A DNA stretch of 33,198 bases. Source: Eubacterium sp. CAG:274. GTDB taxonomy: Bacteria; Bacillota; Clostridia; Lachnospirales; CAG-274. Positions within the stretch are counted from its first letter, which is position 1; each line of letters opens with the position of its first letter. Shown here one piece after another: positions 23,041 to 32,046 of this stretch. Under the pieces are notes generated by a model. That model made no database searches and was not told the origin of the DNA. It saw nothing but the letters and a program-made list of their open reading frames with translations. The DNA is taken from assembly GCA_000432155.1 (NCBI GenBank), contig FR888497.1, positions 148,554 through 181,751 on the forward strand, read 5' to 3'. The position numbers were made by a program, and so were the translations under genes.

Positions 23041-24621
23041 ATGGCAACACCAGATATTAATTTAATAAATAAACGAAGAATTTTTGGTATTATTTCTCAC
23101 CCTGATGCAGGTAAAACTACATTGACTGAAAAATTACTTCTTCATGGAGGAGCTATTCATCAAGCAGGTACAGTTAAAGCGAGAAAAGGTAGAAGTGCTA
23201 AGTCTGACTGGATGGAAATTGAAAAGCAGAGAGGTATTTCTGTTACTTCATCTGTAATGCAATTTGAATATCAGAATAAAATTGTATCAATTATGGATAC
23301 ACCAGGACATAATGACTTTGGCGAAGATACATATAGAATACTTACATCTGTTGACTCTGCTGTAATGGTTATTGATGCAGCGAAGGGTGTGGAAGCACAG
23401 ACAGAAAAACTCTTTAAAGTATGTAGTATGCGTGGTATACCGATTTTTACATTTATGAATAAGCTTGATAGAGATGCAAACGAACCACTTTCTCTATTAG
23501 AAGAACTTGAAAATGCTCTTGGGCTACCATCTGTTGCTGTAACATGGCCAATTGGTAATGGTGCGTATTTTGAAGGTGTATACGATAGATTAAAAAATGT
23601 TGTTCATTTATTCAAAGAAAAAAAGACAATACAGCTTTCTGATGAAGGTGTATTTGATAAACAATTAGATGACATTTTATTCCATGAAAATTTGGCTAAT
23701 TTGAGAGATGAGATTGAACTCCTTGATGGTGCAGGAAATGAATTTGATATGGAACTTATTTCAAAAGGTAAACTTTCTCCGGTATTTTTTGGTACTGCTC
23801 TTGCTGATTTTGGTGTAACAGAATTTTTGGAACATTTCTTAGATATGTCCCCTGCCCCAGGAGCAAGAAAAACTACTACAGGAGAAGTTCAGCCTACAGA
23901 TGACTTCTTCTCTGGATTTATTTTCAAAATTCAGGCGAATATGAACCCAGCACATAGAGATAGACTTGCCTTTTTAAGAATATGTTCTGGTACTTTTGAA
24001 AGAGGTATGGCTGTTACACTTTCAAGAACTGGAAAAGTTATGAAATTAAATCAGTCTACTCAGTTAATGGCAAATGAAAGAGAAACTGTGGATACAGCAA
24101 TAGCTGGTGATATTATAGGTATCTATGATTCTGGTAATTACCAGATAGGAGATACTCTTACTACAAGTAAGGAGAAACTTTTCTTTGAACCACTCCCTAC
24201 TTTCCCTCCAGAATTATTCATGAGAGTAAGACCTGTAGATACAATGCGTGCTAAACATTTTCAAAAAGGTGTGGATCAGTTAGCACAGGAAGGTGCTATA
24301 CAGATATATAAGAATGAGTACAATGAGGTCGTTCTTGGTGCTGTTGGTGCTTTGCAGTTTGAAGTTTTTGAATATAGACTTTTAAATGAATATAACTCTA
24401 GTGTAAGAATGGAACCAATGAACTTTAGTGTTGCAAGATGGGTAAGAAATAAAACTGGTGAAGAGCTTCATGAATATGAAAATTCAAGATGTACATTAGT
24501 TTATGACCATTTTGATAGACCTATATTACTTTTTGCAAATCAATATACATTAAACACATTTATGGATAAAAATCCTGATATTGACCTTGTAGAAGCTCTT
24601 GCTGTTGATGATAATTTCTAA
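23041..24621 (+). CDS. prfC: peptide chain release factor 3 (RF3)
   Basis: A 526-residue translational GTPase that recycles RF1/RF2 from the ribosome after peptide release. GTPase motifs: SHPDAGKTT (G1), QRGISVTSSVMQF (G2, with the RF3-typical SVTSS), DTPGHNDFGED (G3) and NKLDRDANEP (G4). The C-terminal domains follow, with VGALQFEVFEYRL characteristic of RF3 rather than EF-G. A moderate AAAGGA lies 11 bases before the ATG. It stands alone between its own promoter and a strong terminator. Confidence 0.96.
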   Translation: MATPDINLINKRRIFGIISHPDAGKTTLTEKLLLHGGAIHQAGTVKARKGRSAKSDWMEIEKQRGISVTSSVMQFEYQNKIVSIMDTPGHNDFGEDTYRILTSVDSAVMVIDAAKGVEAQTEKLFKVCSMRGIPIFTFMNKLDRDANEPLSLLEELENALGLPSVAVTWPIGNGAYFEGVYDRLKNVVHLFKEKKTIQLSDEGVFDKQLDDILFHENLANLRDEIELLDGAGNEFDMELISKGKLSPVFFGTALADFGVTEFLEHFLDMSPAPGARKTTTGEVQPTDDFFSGFIFKIQANMNPAHRDRLAFLRICSGTFERGMAVTLSRTGKVMKLNQSTQLMANERETVDTAIAGDIIGIYDSGNYQIGDTLTTSKEKLFFEPLPTFPPELFMRVRPVDTMRAKHFQKGVDQLAQEGAIQIYKNEYNEVVLGAVGALQFEVFEYRLLNEYNSSVRMEPMNFSVARWVRNKTGEELHEYENSRCTLVYDHFDRPILLFANQYTLNTFMDKNPDIDLVEALAVDDNF

Positions 24622-24627
24622 TATAGC

Positions 24628-24669
24628 AAAAAAGACACATTTGATATAAATTTCAAATGTGTCTTTTTT
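24628..24669. terminator. strong bidirectional intrinsic terminator
   Basis: A 17-bp perfect stem: AAAAAAGACACATTTGA (24628-24644) with TCAAATGTGTCTTTTTT (24653-24669), with 8 bases in the loop. The A and T runs on opposite sides make it usable from both strands, ending prfC and, from the other side, tldE. Confidence 0.92.
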
Positions 24670-24735
24670 ATAATGAATTGGATAGATAAATCTAACCCGT
24701 CAAACCACGAATTAAGAAAGTTAATTTGTTCTGAA

Positions 24736-26079
24736 TTATAAGCCAGCAACTTGTATTGAATCAAATTCCAAAGATGGAGAACCAATAGCAGATGAATTAA
24801 ATTTTAAATCATTTCCAATCTCTTTTACATCAGATAGGAGATTATAAAAATTTCCAGCTATAGTTATCTGTTCGATAGGAGTAGTAATTTTTCCATTTTC
24901 GATTAAAAATCCTTCTGCTGCTAATGAAAAATCTCCTGAAATACTATTTGCACCAGAATGAAGACCAGCAACATCAGTAATTAATAGTCCATTGTCAACA
25001 TCTAATAATAAATTTTCAAATTCCATATTTCCATTTTGTATAAAGAAATTAGTAGTACTTACTCCAACAGTTCCTCTAAATGATGATTTGAAACCATTTC
25101 CGGTGCTTTTTACACCATCTTTATTTGCAGTTTTCAAATTATGTAGATATGTCTTTAATACGCCGTTTTTAACAACCTCTTTGTTGTAACTAGCTACACC
25201 CTCACTATCAAAAGGAGTTGTAGCATAACCATTATCTAAAAGAGGATAGTCGCAGATAGTAATTTTAGAGCTATAGATTTTTTCTCCTAGATTACCTGAT
25301 AATAAAGAAAATCCTTTTTGAACATTGTCAGCTAAAAAGGCGTTACTAAAAACTTGTAACATATCAGCAGCAACTTCATTTTTTATAATAGTTTTATATG
25401 TGTTGCTTTTAACACTATTTCCACATAGAGAGCTTATAACTTTCTTTACAGCAGTATTTGCCAAATTAATAGGGTTAAAACTGGATACATCATTACCAAT
25501 CCATATTTCTCCTGACTCTTTTACACTATTATTTTCTTGAGCCATTATTCCAATATAAGCAACGGCATAATTTTGTTTATCAGATAGTTCCAATCCCTTA
25601 GAATTAGCAATATATATACTGGAATCACCTGTATTTATAAGAGATGTATTTACAGATGTAATTCGTTTATCATAGTTATAAGCTGCCTGTTCCATTTTTA
25701 GTGCTAAGTCTATTTTATCGGTGGCACTTAATTCATTTAATTTACTATTATATAGATTTAACTTTGGATATTCAGAGTTCCCTTCAAAAATAAATTCTTT
25801 TTCGTCATTTTCAAGTAATTCAGCATTGATTTTAGCTGTTGCTATAACCTCTGGAATAATTGATTCGTCTATAGTTTCGCTATAATAGTATCCCATTTTT
25901 CCATTGTAAATACCTCTAAAACCAAAACCGGATGTTTCACTATTTTGATACTTTTCTATTTGTTTTTTATAGATATTGACACTAAAAGACTTTTTTTCAC
26001 TATAATATATTTCATATTCGCTAAAACCTTCATTTTTTGCTTTAGTAAATAACAAATTTTTAAAACCTTTTATATCCAT
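24736..26079 (-). CDS. tldE: TldE/PmbA-type metalloprotease partner
   Basis: A 447-residue PmbA/TldE family protein. TldE pairs with TldD to form a zinc protease that degrades unfolded peptides and matures some peptide natural products. Typical stretches are TSGFGFRGIYNGKMGYYYSE near the N-terminus and GNLGEKIYSSKITICDYP, then ATTPFDSEGV and ISGDFSLAAEGFLIENG in the C-terminal half. As expected for TldE it lacks an HExxxH motif. Its ATG overlaps the tldD stop (TAATG), so the two subunits are made in a coupled way. No candidate precursor peptide gene is visible nearby. Confidence 0.92.
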   Translation of the reverse strand: MDIKGFKNLLFTKAKNEGFSEYEIYYSEKKSFSVNIYKKQIEKYQNSETSGFGFRGIYNGKMGYYYSETIDESIIPEVIATAKINAELLENDEKEFIFEGNSEYPKLNLYNSKLNELSATDKIDLALKMEQAAYNYDKRITSVNTSLINTGDSSIYIANSKGLELSDKQNYAVAYIGIMAQENNSVKESGEIWIGNDVSSFNPINLANTAVKKVISSLCGNSVKSNTYKTIIKNEVAADMLQVFSNAFLADNVQKGFSLLSGNLGEKIYSSKITICDYPLLDNGYATTPFDSEGVASYNKEVVKNGVLKTYLHNLKTANKDGVKSTGNGFKSSFRGTVGVSTTNFFIQNGNMEFENLLLDVDNGLLITDVAGLHSGANSISGDFSLAAEGFLIENGKITTPIEQITIAGNFYNLLSDVKEIGNDLKFNSSAIGSPSLEFDSIQVAGL

Positions 26080-27467
26080 TAGTTTTTACCTCCAACTGTA
26101 ATATTTTGAACTCTCAACATAGGCTGACCAACGCATACGGGGATAGAACCACTAGATGCACCACACATACCTTCGGCTAATTCTAAATTATCAGAAACCA
26201 TATCTATATTTTTAAGGACTTCATTTCCCTTACCTATTAGAGTGGCGCTGCGTACTGGTTCGCATATTTTACCATTCCTAATAATATATGCCTCATTAAC
26301 AGCAAAATTAAATTCGCCACTGGCTGTATTAACAGAGCCTCCACCCATATATTTCGCATATAAGCCATATTCAGTATTTGAAATAATATCTTCTTTTTTA
26401 TCTGTACCAGAGGCAATATATGTGTTAGTCATTCTGGAAACTGGTATAAATTTATAAGATTCACGCCTTGAAGAACCTGTAGGTTTCATACCTATTTTAT
26501 TACCATTAAATCTATCAACCATATAATTTTTTAATACACCATTTTCAATTAAAATATTTTTCTGTGCTGGTATACCTTCATCGTCTACATTAATAGAACC
26601 CCAGCTATTTGAAATTGTACCATCATCTATTGCAGTTACTTTATCTGAAGCAATCTTTTCTCCTATTTTGTCAGTAAAAACAGATGCTTTTTTTGCTATA
26701 GCAGCCGCTTCAAGACCATGTCCACAAGCTTCGTGAAAAATAACACCACCAAAGCCGTTATCCATAATAACAGGCATTTTACCACTTGGACAATCTTTGG
26801 CGTTAAGCATCGTAACCGCAGAACGAGCAGCTTCAGTTGCTATGTTCTTTATGTTGATGGTATCCAAAAATTCGATACCTTTCATTGCACCTGGACCAAA
26901 ATATCCAGTTTGTTTTTCATTTTCGTTTGATGCTACAGCATTTACTGATAATCGACATCTTGTTCTTTCGTCTGTTACAAAAAGATTTTCAGTATTTGCA
27001 ATTAAAACATTTTGTATAGAATCCATATAACCGATACTGGTTTGAGTAATTAATGGATTATAATTAAAGGCAGTATTACTACCCTCTTTCATAATTTCAA
27101 CAATTTTATTACTATATATTGAGCTAGGATAAATTTCTATATTATTATTGTTTATTTTCCTATAATCTAAATCATTAAATACGATTTGTTTTTGCTTTGA
27201 ATTGCCTTTTATTGCAGTAGCTCCATTTTTTGCCAAGTTAATAAGGCTTTCTCTATCTTTTTTATTTGTATATACATAAACCATACGGTCCTTATTTATA
27301 ATTCGTATACCGATACCAAAATCAATACCGCTCAAAGCTCTTTCTAATTTACCGTTTATAAGTCCTAATGAGTTTTTTTTGTTGTTTTCTACAAATACTT
27401 CTGCAAATTCAGCACCAGTTGAAGTTGCAGCATACAATATATCACTAACTAATAATTTATCTAACAT
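26079..27467 (-). CDS. tldD: TldD metalloprotease subunit
   Basis: A 462-residue TldD protein. The zinc motif HEACGHGLE (His245, Glu246, His250) is complete, and the C-terminal Cys-containing segment MCGASSGSIPVCVGQP matches the third-ligand region. It functions as a heterodimer with TldE, whose gene follows with a one-base overlap. GGAGG lies six bases before the ATG. Upstream at about 27514-27519 (minus) is TACAAT preceded by TG, an extended -10 without a good -35. Substrates in this organism are not inferable. Confidence 0.93.
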   Translation of the reverse strand: MLDKLLVSDILYAATSTGAEFAEVFVENNKKNSLGLINGKLERALSGIDFGIGIRIINKDRMVYVYTNKKDRESLINLAKNGATAIKGNSKQKQIVFNDLDYRKINNNNIEIYPSSIYSNKIVEIMKEGSNTAFNYNPLITQTSIGYMDSIQNVLIANTENLFVTDERTRCRLSVNAVASNENEKQTGYFGPGAMKGIEFLDTINIKNIATEAARSAVTMLNAKDCPSGKMPVIMDNGFGGVIFHEACGHGLEAAAIAKKASVFTDKIGEKIASDKVTAIDDGTISNSWGSINVDDEGIPAQKNILIENGVLKNYMVDRFNGNKIGMKPTGSSRRESYKFIPVSRMTNTYIASGTDKKEDIISNTEYGLYAKYMGGGSVNTASGEFNFAVNEAYIIRNGKICEPVRSATLIGKGNEVLKNIDMVSDNLELAEGMCGASSGSIPVCVGQPMLRVQNITVGGKN

Positions 27468-27562
27468 ACCATACCTCCATTAAACATATAGGCGTATTAA
27501 CAATTCAATATTAATTGTATCATATATTTTGCATTTAAGCTATAAATTTTATTTAATAAAAC

Positions 27563-27595
27563 TAAAAAAGCCTACCTCTTAATATTAAGGTAGGC
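27563..27595 (-). terminator. intrinsic terminator of the two-component operon
   Basis: On the minus strand GCCTACCT and AGGTAGGC (27588-27595 and 27570-27577) form an 8-bp stem, extendable inward, followed by TTTTTTAG. It lies 12 bases beyond the histidine kinase stop. Confidence 0.88.
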
Positions 27596-27606
27596 ATAAA
27601 ATTGTA

Positions 27607-29022
27607 TTATAATTTGGAAAAAGTAATTTTAAAACATGAACCTTTTCCTATCTCGCTTACAACATCAATGTGTCCATTATGTTGCTCAATAATCCATTTG
27701 GCAATAGATAAACCTAGTCCATTTCCATCAATTTCTTTGTTTCTGGATTGGTCAGCCCTATAAAATCTATCAAAAATATGATTGATGTTTTCTTGTTCCA
27801 TACCAATGCCTTTATCTGCTACAGTAAAAAATGGTTTTTCATTTTCATAACCTGTATTCACATTAATAATTATTGGCTTATCTGCACTATATTTTATTGC
27901 ATTATCAACAAAAATCCACATTAACTGCTTTATTAAATGCTCATCAATGTTAGCAATAACTGAATTATCCCCAGTAAATTTTATTGTTATCTTAGAATCC
28001 ATAACAGTTGCTTCTCTTACAACATCTTCAGCGATAATAGAAATATTTTCAGGTTTTAATTGTGCTGTTTGCGTTTTGTTATCGGTTCTAGCTAAAAATA
28101 GTAGTTGCTTAATTAAATTAGCCATATGTTCGGTTTCGTACTTAATTGACGAAATTGACTCTTCTAAAACCTCAGTATCTGATTTACCCCATCTATCAAT
28201 AAGATTGACATAACCTTGTATAACAGAAATTGGAGTTCTTAATTCATGTGAAGCATCAGAAACAAATTGTTTTTGCTTTTCAAATGATTGGTCAAGTCTT
28301 GAAATCATATCATTAAAAGTTACAATAAGTTTTTTTATTTCATCGTCTGTTTCAGGAACTTCTATCCTTTGCTGTAAATCATTTATACTTATATTTTCAG
28401 CTGTTTCAGTAATATTTCTTATAGGCTTAAGTATTTTGTTTGCTATATACTTACCAGCATAATATGATATAAAAAATGCGATTATGTTAATAATAATAAA
28501 TAAAATAACAAAATTTCTCATTATAGAATATTCGTGGCTGTAAGTTCTAAATATACCTATATCATACACCTTATTATTATATGTTACTTCTCTATGAGTA
28601 AACATATATGGTTGATTGGATATTGTTTTTGTGTGAAATCTGTTATCTGGGTTATTTTTCTTCCTTTGACCACTGCTATCCATAGGTGGTTCTAATGAAG
28701 GAAATTCATCAGGATTTTTCATTGTATCAGCAAAAAACTTGTTATCTCTTAGAGTAACTCTAATGTCGATATATTTATTATCTGTTATTTTTTGCAAGTT
28801 TTCTTTTGATATTTCCCCACCATTTTTTATATAATTTTCAACTTTTGTTGCTGTATCATTAATTTCCTTTTTGGAAACGCTAGAATAATACATCCAGGCA
28901 TTAAAAACTATTAAAATCGAAATAATAAATAATACAATACAGAAGAAAAGTGTATATAAATAAGTAACCTTTTTACTTATAGGCGTATTTTTGAATTTAG
29001 TTAATTTTATTTTTTTATTCAT
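27607..29022 (-). CDS. sensor histidine kinase, HAMP type
   Basis: A 471-residue membrane sensor kinase. Layout from the ATG: TM1 about 20-43, an extracellular domain of about 125 residues, TM2 about 169-190, HAMP linker, HisKA with phospho-acceptor His259 in ASHELRTPISVIQGY, then HATPase_c with WIFVDNAIKYS, DKGIGM and GNGLGLSIAK. Domain order resembles ArlS/CssS-type kinases, but the signal is unknown. The start is uncertain: the ATG at 29022 overlaps the regulator gene by 8 bases and has a weak site; in-frame TTG or GTG codons up to 29043 lie closer to a GAGGTG. It is cotranscribed with the response regulator. Confidence 0.93.
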   Translation of the reverse strand: MNKKIKLTKFKNTPISKKVTYLYTLFFCIVLFIISILIVFNAWMYYSSVSKKEINDTATKVENYIKNGGEISKENLQKITDNKYIDIRVTLRDNKFFADTMKNPDEFPSLEPPMDSSGQRKKNNPDNRFHTKTISNQPYMFTHREVTYNNKVYDIGIFRTYSHEYSIMRNFVILFIIINIIAFFISYYAGKYIANKILKPIRNITETAENISINDLQQRIEVPETDDEIKKLIVTFNDMISRLDQSFEKQKQFVSDASHELRTPISVIQGYVNLIDRWGKSDTEVLEESISSIKYETEHMANLIKQLLFLARTDNKTQTAQLKPENISIIAEDVVREATVMDSKITIKFTGDNSVIANIDEHLIKQLMWIFVDNAIKYSADKPIIINVNTGYENEKPFFTVADKGIGMEQENINHIFDRFYRADQSRNKEIDGNGLGLSIAKWIIEQHNGHIDVVSEIGKGSCFKITFSKL

Positions 29023-29710
29023 CTTTTGCAAAATAACCAACACCTCTTATGGTATGAATAAGTTTAACACCAAATTTATCATCAATTTTAGTTCTTAAAT
29101 ATCTGATATATACATCTACTACATTGGTTTCTCCGATGTAATCATAACCCCAAACTTGGTTTAAAATTTGATTTCTTGTAATAACTATATTTTTGTTTTG
29201 TAGTAAATAAACAAGTAATTCAAATTCTCGCTTTGTAAGTTCAATTTCTTCATTTTTGTATTTAACACTATGTTTTTGTAAATCTACAGTTAAATTTTTT
29301 AAAGTAAGGATATTTTCATCATTTTCTTTGTTATTTATAGTAGTATGTCTTAATGCTACTCTAATTCTGGCCAGTACTTCCTCTATAGCGAAAGGTTTGG
29401 CTATATAATCATCAGCTCCATTATCAAGTCCTAACACCTTATCCATAACTTCCCCTTTAGCAGTAAGCATAATAATAGGAACATTAGATTCTTTTCTTAT
29501 TCTTCTACATACTTCTATACCATTTAATTGAGGAAGCATTAAGTCTAATAGTATTATATCTGGTTCGTGTTCGAAATAACTTTCTATGCCACTTCTACCA
29601 TCATTTGCAACAAAAACTTCATATCCTTCATGTTTTAATTCTAATTCTACAAATCTGGCTAATTTAGTTTCATCTTCAACAATAAGTACTTTTTCCTTTT
29701 TTTCTTCCAT
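29015..29710 (-). CDS. OmpR/PhoB-family response regulator
   Basis: A 231-residue regulator. The receiver domain has acidic pocket Glu12-Asp13 (VEDE), phospho-acceptor Asp56 (LLDLMLP), MLTAK and IAKPF. The C-terminal winged helix has ELTKREFELLVYLLQN and VVDVYIRYLRTKID. It is the cognate partner of the kinase encoded next, with overlapping coding regions. ATG 29710 has AAGGTG seven bases upstream; the in-frame GTG at 29719 overlaps that site. ArlR-like by layout, but no target genes can be named. Confidence 0.94.
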   Translation of the reverse strand: MEEKKEKVLIVEDETKLARFVELELKHEGYEVFVANDGRSGIESYFEHEPDIILLDLMLPQLNGIEVCRRIRKESNVPIIMLTAKGEVMDKVLGLDNGADDYIAKPFAIEEVLARIRVALRHTTINNKENDENILTLKNLTVDLQKHSVKYKNEEIELTKREFELLVYLLQNKNIVITRNQILNQVWGYDYIGETNVVDVYIRYLRTKIDDKFGVKLIHTIRGVGYFAKDE

Positions 29711-29740
29711 GTGTAACACCTTCTTTTATAAATTTTCAAT

Positions 29741-29786
29741 TATATAAAAATAAACGGATATGGTTTATTTCCATTACCCGTTTATT
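29741..29786 (-). terminator. intrinsic terminator after the cyclophilin gene
   Basis: On the minus strand AATAAACGG and CCGTTTATT (29778-29786 and 29749-29757) form the outer stem, with an inner ATGG/CCAT pairing, followed by TTTATAT. It ends the relQ-phosphoesterase-ppi operon and lies only about 30 bases upstream of the response-regulator start. Confidence 0.7.
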
Positions 29787-29843
29787 ATAATACAAAAATA
29801 TTTTTAAAATAAAATTAGTCCAATATTAAAAATGGATTAGAAA

Positions 29844-30365
29844 TTACATAGTCTCAGGTTCTGGATATTCAACACCAAAAGTCTCAACTGTTACATTCTT
29901 CATAATCTGATCTTCATATGGTCTATCATAATGGTCAGTTGGACATTCAGCAATTTTGTTTACATTTTCCATTCCTTCAATTACTTTACCAAATGCGGCA
30001 TAAGAACCGTCAAGATGAGGAGCATCCTGATGCATAATAAAGAACTGTGAACCGGCAGAGTTTGGATTCATAGCTCTAGCCATAGATAATACACCTGCAG
30101 TATGCTTTAAATCATTTTTTATACCATTTCCAGCAAATTCGCCTTTGATACCATAGCCAGGGCCACCCATACCAGTACCATCAGGACAACCGCCCTGAAT
30201 CATAAAACCTCTAATTACTCTATGGAAAATAAGACCATCATAGAAATTATGGTTTATAAGGCTGATAAAGTTATTTACGGTATTAGGTGCAATTTCTGGA
30301 TATAATTCAGCTTTGATTATATCTCCATTCTGCATTTCGATTGTTACTATTGGATTTTTAGACAT
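29844..30365 (-). CDS. cyclophilin-type peptidyl-prolyl isomerase
   Basis: A 173-residue single-domain cyclophilin, which catalyses cis-trans isomerisation of prolyl bonds. The active-site segment FHRVIRGFMIQGG carries the catalytic Arg and Gln, followed by MARAMNPNSAGSQFFIM and LDGSYAAFGKV. The usual Trp of the cyclosporin site is not present, as in many bacterial forms. No signal peptide, so it is cytoplasmic. ATG 30365 has AAGGAG upstream; an in-frame start at 30413 would overlap the phosphoesterase gene. Third gene of a three-gene operon. Confidence 0.94.
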   Translation of the reverse strand: MSKNPIVTIEMQNGDIIKAELYPEIAPNTVNNFISLINHNFYDGLIFHRVIRGFMIQGGCPDGTGMGGPGYGIKGEFAGNGIKNDLKHTAGVLSMARAMNPNSAGSQFFIMHQDAPHLDGSYAAFGKVIEGMENVNKIAECPTDHYDRPYEDQIMKNVTVETFGVEYPEPETM

Positions 30366-30384
30366 ATTTTTTCTCCTTTTCGTT

Positions 30385-31080
30385 TTATAATATTTTAATT
30401 GGTTTAAAGCCAAGATAATCGGCGGAAACCAACGAATATTCTACATTATTTTCATTTCCTATCAAACTATTATCATACTTCTTTTTACCATGCAAATGAC
30501 CATATATAACTCTTTTTATATTGTATTTTTCAATTAATTCAATAAATTCAGACTTATCATGTTTATCATTTGTTGGTGGAAAATGCATCATTAATATTAT
30601 ATTATCATTATATTTACCACTATTTACGGCACTTTCTAGTGAAAGTTTTAATCTACCAACTTCCCTAAGATATATTTTTTTATCATGGTCGGTATATCTT
30701 GTATCGCCTGGACAAAGCCAACCTCTGGTTCCACAAACCAAATAATCCTCAAATTCATAAAAATTATTTTTCAGAAAATACATACTATTAAACATTTCGT
30801 TCAGTTTTTGTGTAGAATTCCAGTAATAATCGTGATTTCCTGTTAATAATATTTTTTTACCTTTCAAGTTATCTATAAATTCTAAATCTGGGGTAGCTTC
30901 GTTCAAGTTTTTTCCCCATGAAACATCGCCTGGAACTAAAACGGTATCATTTTCTGATACAGTAGAATTCCACCTCTCTAATATTTTTTGCGGGTGGTTT
31001 TTCCATACAGAATCAAATATATCCATAGGCTTTTCTTTATAAAAACTTAAATGCAAATCTGATATTGCGTATAAAGACAT
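30385..31080 (-). CDS. calcineurin-like metallophosphoesterase
   Basis: A 231-residue metallophosphoesterase. All metal-binding blocks are seen: Asp8-x-His10 (SDLHLSF), PGDVSWG, TGNHDYYW, the late MMHFPP and GHLHG. It has no signal peptide or membrane segment. The sequence resembles uncharacterised phosphatases near YkuE-like proteins; the substrate cannot be inferred. GGAG precedes the ATG. It lies 9 bases after the alarmone synthetase gene, suggesting co-expression and possibly a role in nucleotide metabolism, which is inference. Confidence 0.9.
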   Translation of the reverse strand: MSLYAISDLHLSFYKEKPMDIFDSVWKNHPQKILERWNSTVSENDTVLVPGDVSWGKNLNEATPDLEFIDNLKGKKILLTGNHDYYWNSTQKLNEMFNSMYFLKNNFYEFEDYLVCGTRGWLCPGDTRYTDHDKKIYLREVGRLKLSLESAVNSGKYNDNIILMMHFPPTNDKHDKSEFIELIEKYNIKRVIYGHLHGKKKYDNSLIGNENNVEYSLVSADYLGFKPIKIL

Positions 31081-31089
31081 AATTTTCTC

Positions 31090-31887
31090 CTAGGCTGAAT
31101 AAAGTTTTAAAGTTGCTTCTAATTCTATATTAAATTCAGATAGTTTTTTGATGTTACCCTCTCTATATAAGAGTAAGAAACGATTATTATATTCAGCCAT
31201 TTGTTCATTATTTCCATGGTAATAAAGATTATGTATATTTTCCATAATTTTATTGACAATAATATCCTTTGTTTCTTGGATATTTTGTGTTTCAAAAAGT
31301 TCATTACGGATATAGTCCATTTCTTTATCCAAATTAAAAGCTATTTCAGCAGAACTCTGAAGTTTATATTTAAGTTCTTCTGGAATTTTTCCTTCATATT
31401 TATATTTTAGAGAGTGCTCTATTGTTGACCAGAAGTTCATTGCAAGAGTTCTTATTTGAACTTCACATACAACATCTTTTCTAGTTTCGCCATATAATAT
31501 AGGATATTTAATGGTAATATGATAACTTCTATAGCCACTTTCCTTTGGGTTTCCGATATAATCTTCTTCCTCGAGAATTTTCATATCAAAATTGCTACGC
31601 TGCCTTATAATTTTTACTACTGTATCAATATCAGCAACAAATCTACATATTATTCTAATACCGGCTATATCTTCCAATTTATCAATAGCTTGATTAATAG
31701 GTATATTTCTTCTATTAGCTTTTTCAAGTATACTAGAAACTTTCTTTACTCTGCCCTCAACTTGCTCAATAGGACATTGTTTGTCAAGCCTCATATAATC
31801 TCGTTTTATACCATTAAACTTTACAATTAATTCATCAACTGCCTGTTCAAAAGGCAATAGCTCTTTTTGCCAATTTATTATACCCAT
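31090..31887 (-). CDS. relQ: small alarmone synthetase, RelQ/SasB-like
   Basis: A 265-residue GTP pyrophosphokinase of the RelA/SpoT synthetase family, without hydrolase, TGS or ACT domains. Characteristic segments are DIAGIRIICRFVADID, DYIGNPKESGYRSYH and CEVQIRTLAMNFWSTIEHSL, the last with the catalytic Glu of the EVQIRT block. Close in pattern to Bacillus YjbM (RelQ). Residues beyond about 200 form a C-terminal extension of some 55-65 residues not seen in the about 210-residue YjbM. A consensus promoter and GGAGG precede it. As a transcriptionally regulated synthetase it would make (p)ppGpp or pGpp under stress. Confidence 0.9.
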   Translation of the reverse strand: MGIINWQKELLPFEQAVDELIVKFNGIKRDYMRLDKQCPIEQVEGRVKKVSSILEKANRRNIPINQAIDKLEDIAGIRIICRFVADIDTVVKIIRQRSNFDMKILEEEDYIGNPKESGYRSYHITIKYPILYGETRKDVVCEVQIRTLAMNFWSTIEHSLKYKYEGKIPEELKYKLQSSAEIAFNLDKEMDYIRNELFETQNIQETKDIIVNKIMENIHNLYYHGNNEQMAEYNNRFLLLYREGNIKKLSEFNIELEATLKLYSA

Positions 31888-31912
31888 TAAACCCCTCCTT
31901 GATTACTGTTTA

Positions 31913-31941
31913 ATTTTAACATACAACGAAATAAATTTCAA
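31913..31941 (-). promoter_or_regulatory. sigma-A promoter of the relQ operon
   Basis: Minus strand TTGAAA (31936-31941), 17-base spacer, extended -10 TGTTAAAAT with hexamer at 31913-31918. It lies 26 bases upstream of the relQ start. Confidence 0.75.
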
Positions 31942-31983
31942 TCTTACTTGGCAATAAATTGGTATTAAAATTTCTTTAAGGGC

Positions 31984-32013
31984 TTGCGTTTTGACTTATA
32001 TACATTATATAAT
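31984..32013 (+). promoter_or_regulatory. sigma-A promoter of the deformylase-like gene
   Basis: TTGCGT (31984-31989), 18-base spacer, perfect TATAAT (32008-32013). It lies 34 bases before the TTG start. The TTG of the -35 is in frame with the gene and could be mistaken for a start codon. Confidence 0.68.
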
Positions 32014-32046
32014 ATTAGTACATATGAAGTAAAAGGAGAGATTTTT

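Noticed and set aside
24670..24735. Precursor peptide gene for TldD/TldE next to tldE
   Set aside because: The short gaps around tldD-tldE contain no small frame with a ribosome-binding site, so a natural-product function is not supported.
31519..31830. A 103-codon plus-strand frame within relQ
   Set aside because: It lies wholly opposite conserved catalytic segments of the alarmone synthetase and lacks a start signal or recognisable motif.
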